From: Chrysomallon squamiferum
Lineage: Eukaryota > Mollusca > Gastropoda > Neomphalida > Peltospiridae
Direction of reading: 5' to 3'
Length of the DNA: 64,000 nt
Assembly: GCA_012295275.1 (NCBI GenBank)
Contig: CM022666.1
Span: 4,556,387-4,620,386 of the forward strand
Below are positions 62,728 to 64,000 of the stretch, in pieces; position 1 is the first letter of the stretch; each line of letters opens with the position of its first letter. The notes under the pieces are model-generated. The model saw only the letters and a program-made list of their open reading frames with translations. It searched no databases and had not been told where the DNA came from. Both the position numbers and the translations under genes were made by a program.

Positions 62728-63999
62728 CTTATTTGTATTTTTTTGTTTGGTTGTTGTTCTTTCATTCTTGTTGTTGTTGTTTGTTTCTTATTGTTGTTTT
62801 GTTTTGAATTTCATGTTTTGTTTTTCTTGTTTATTTGTTTTTTCCGGCTCACCTGTGCTCTGATTACATCAACAATTAACAGCAAAGTACTAACCTGACA
62901 TAATAGTATGTACGTGTGTATAAGATGACAGTGTAGAGATTCCAAAAGTCACGTTTACCTAACAATTCCTTTTACCCAGAGACGTGAATAACTTTACACA
63001 TTAACATTTTCATTTATAGACTTCCATTTTATTGCGTCATTGACTGAACTGCACGGTAGTGTCTGTTCTAGTCACAGCAAGGATTCATGAACCTTTCGTA
63101 TCTGTTGTTACAATGACACTGACATACTGATTGCGTCAATATTCTTTTGTCCTATGATCTTTTTGACAACACTTCTGTTTATAAGTTTTTCCATGGGATT
63201 GGTAGTGGAGGGCTTCTAGCGCATTCGTGAATGTCAAAATGTTCGTTGGGAAAAATCTCAGCATGTGATAGTAGTATTATATCAATTAGTAAAATTTATC
63301 GAACACGTGAACAGAAGCAACTCTATACATTAAAGGCAACAATATCAACAACCACAACATCAGATTTATTTATTTATAACAATGATAATGCATTCGAACT
63401 TTCTCGATCTGTCTATTAGTAATATGGTTGACATAACTTTATCAACTTAATAACAGAATATACTTGAGATTATAAATAAATATTTTTATTTAATTTAATT
63501 TTATAAAATGTATGTAATATATGTTTATGTGTCTATGCAGTGTCGACAGCTCCAATGAAGGAAGGAACAAAACTTTCTTGCTGTCTTCGTGCTAAAGAAT
63601 AATATGCTAAAATGATCTGTGAGTATTCAAAGCCTGACAAACATAAAAACAAAAATCCCTTCACTGGTAATATCGATGAATTGAGCGAACATCTGCTACA
63701 AACTTTATTTATTTATTTAACTATTTAATTATTTGTTTATTTGTTTGTTTGTTTGATTATTTTTATTTGTTTAATTCTTTTCATTTTTTTTTTTTCTGAT
63801 AATTAATTTATTTATTTCACTTTATTTTTATCACTTTTTATTTATTTTCCGGTATATTACTTTATTTATTTATTTATTTAACTAAACAATTAATATTTCA
63901 TAATTCTTGGTGTTTTAAACTGAATTTTAATTTTTCTATATTTTTCGTTTTATAAAATAGAATGTATAATGTATAATCTCTATTTATATGGACCAAAAT
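62690..63999. repeat. Segmental duplication, right copy (runs off the window)
   Basis: Nearly identical to 49020-50330 up to the last base of the window, so the true extent is unknown. Confidence 0.88.
63542..63591 (-). pseudogene. Antisense fragment of TNF homology domain (duplicate)
   Basis: Same sequence as the minus-strand fragment at 49864-49914, carried along by the segmental duplication. Confidence 0.75.
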
Positions 64000-64000
64000 A

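Overview
This window is intron-rich, AT-rich animal nuclear DNA, very dense in microsatellites and minisatellites. There are no bacterial-type operons. Canonical GT/AG introns, EGF-like modules and two tumour-necrosis-factor (TNF) superfamily ligand genes indicate a metazoan. The family content, repeat style and lineage-specific TNF duplication fit a mollusc or other lophotrochozoan best, but the species is inference only.

Layout. (1) 489-719, minus strand: first coding exon, with signal peptide, of a gene whose remainder lies left of the window. (2) 3992-37461, plus strand: one large gene that I assemble from 28 coding exons, about 2157 codons, with phase matching at every junction. The predicted product has a signal peptide, a short ectodomain, TM1, a roughly 580-residue acidic and proline-rich cytoplasmic region, TM2, and a large ectodomain (EGF, calcium-binding EGF, three 4-Cys TNFR/ephrin-receptor-like modules, further Cys-rich and beta-rich segments). 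Then come TM3, TM4, a helical extracellular block, TM5, TM6, a Cys-containing loop, TM7 and a short tail. Glycosylation sequons and cysteines fall on the outside under a simple alternating topology. I do not recognise the family as a whole. (3) 40225-42211 and 56050-58099, plus strand: two paralogous type II membrane TNF-superfamily ligands. (4) Between and after them lies a rearranged, repeatedly duplicated region. It holds broken copies of the large gene's 3' exons (45190-46602 and 59441-59992), antisense TNF-domain scraps (49864-49914, 50633-50705, 63542-63591), extra copies of the TATA-containing region found upstream of the first TNF gene, a fold-back inverted repeat (50893-51033 / 51821-51966), and a nearly identical duplicated segment (49020-50330 / 62690-63999) running off the right edge.

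How the parts may work together. The TNF genes would encode trimeric cell-surface ligands. The large upstream protein carries TNFR-like 4-Cys modules and lies in the same orientation directly upstream, and its 3' exons have been co-duplicated with TNF flanking DNA. A physical ligand/receptor relationship is speculation; the shared history of duplication is seen directly. The most noteworthy observations are the single 28-exon gene with a stop codon split across an exon-intron junction, the 83-bp tandem array that copies a splice donor six times, a GC-AG intron forced by reading phase, a triplicated stalk exon in the second TNF gene with a dead middle copy, and the chimeric pseudogene units with orphan promoters.

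Introns and intergenic DNA are mostly simple repeats and unremarkable AT-rich sequence. I found no rRNA, no convincing tRNA, no CRISPR array and no intact transposase or reverse transcriptase. All splice models are by eye and untested.
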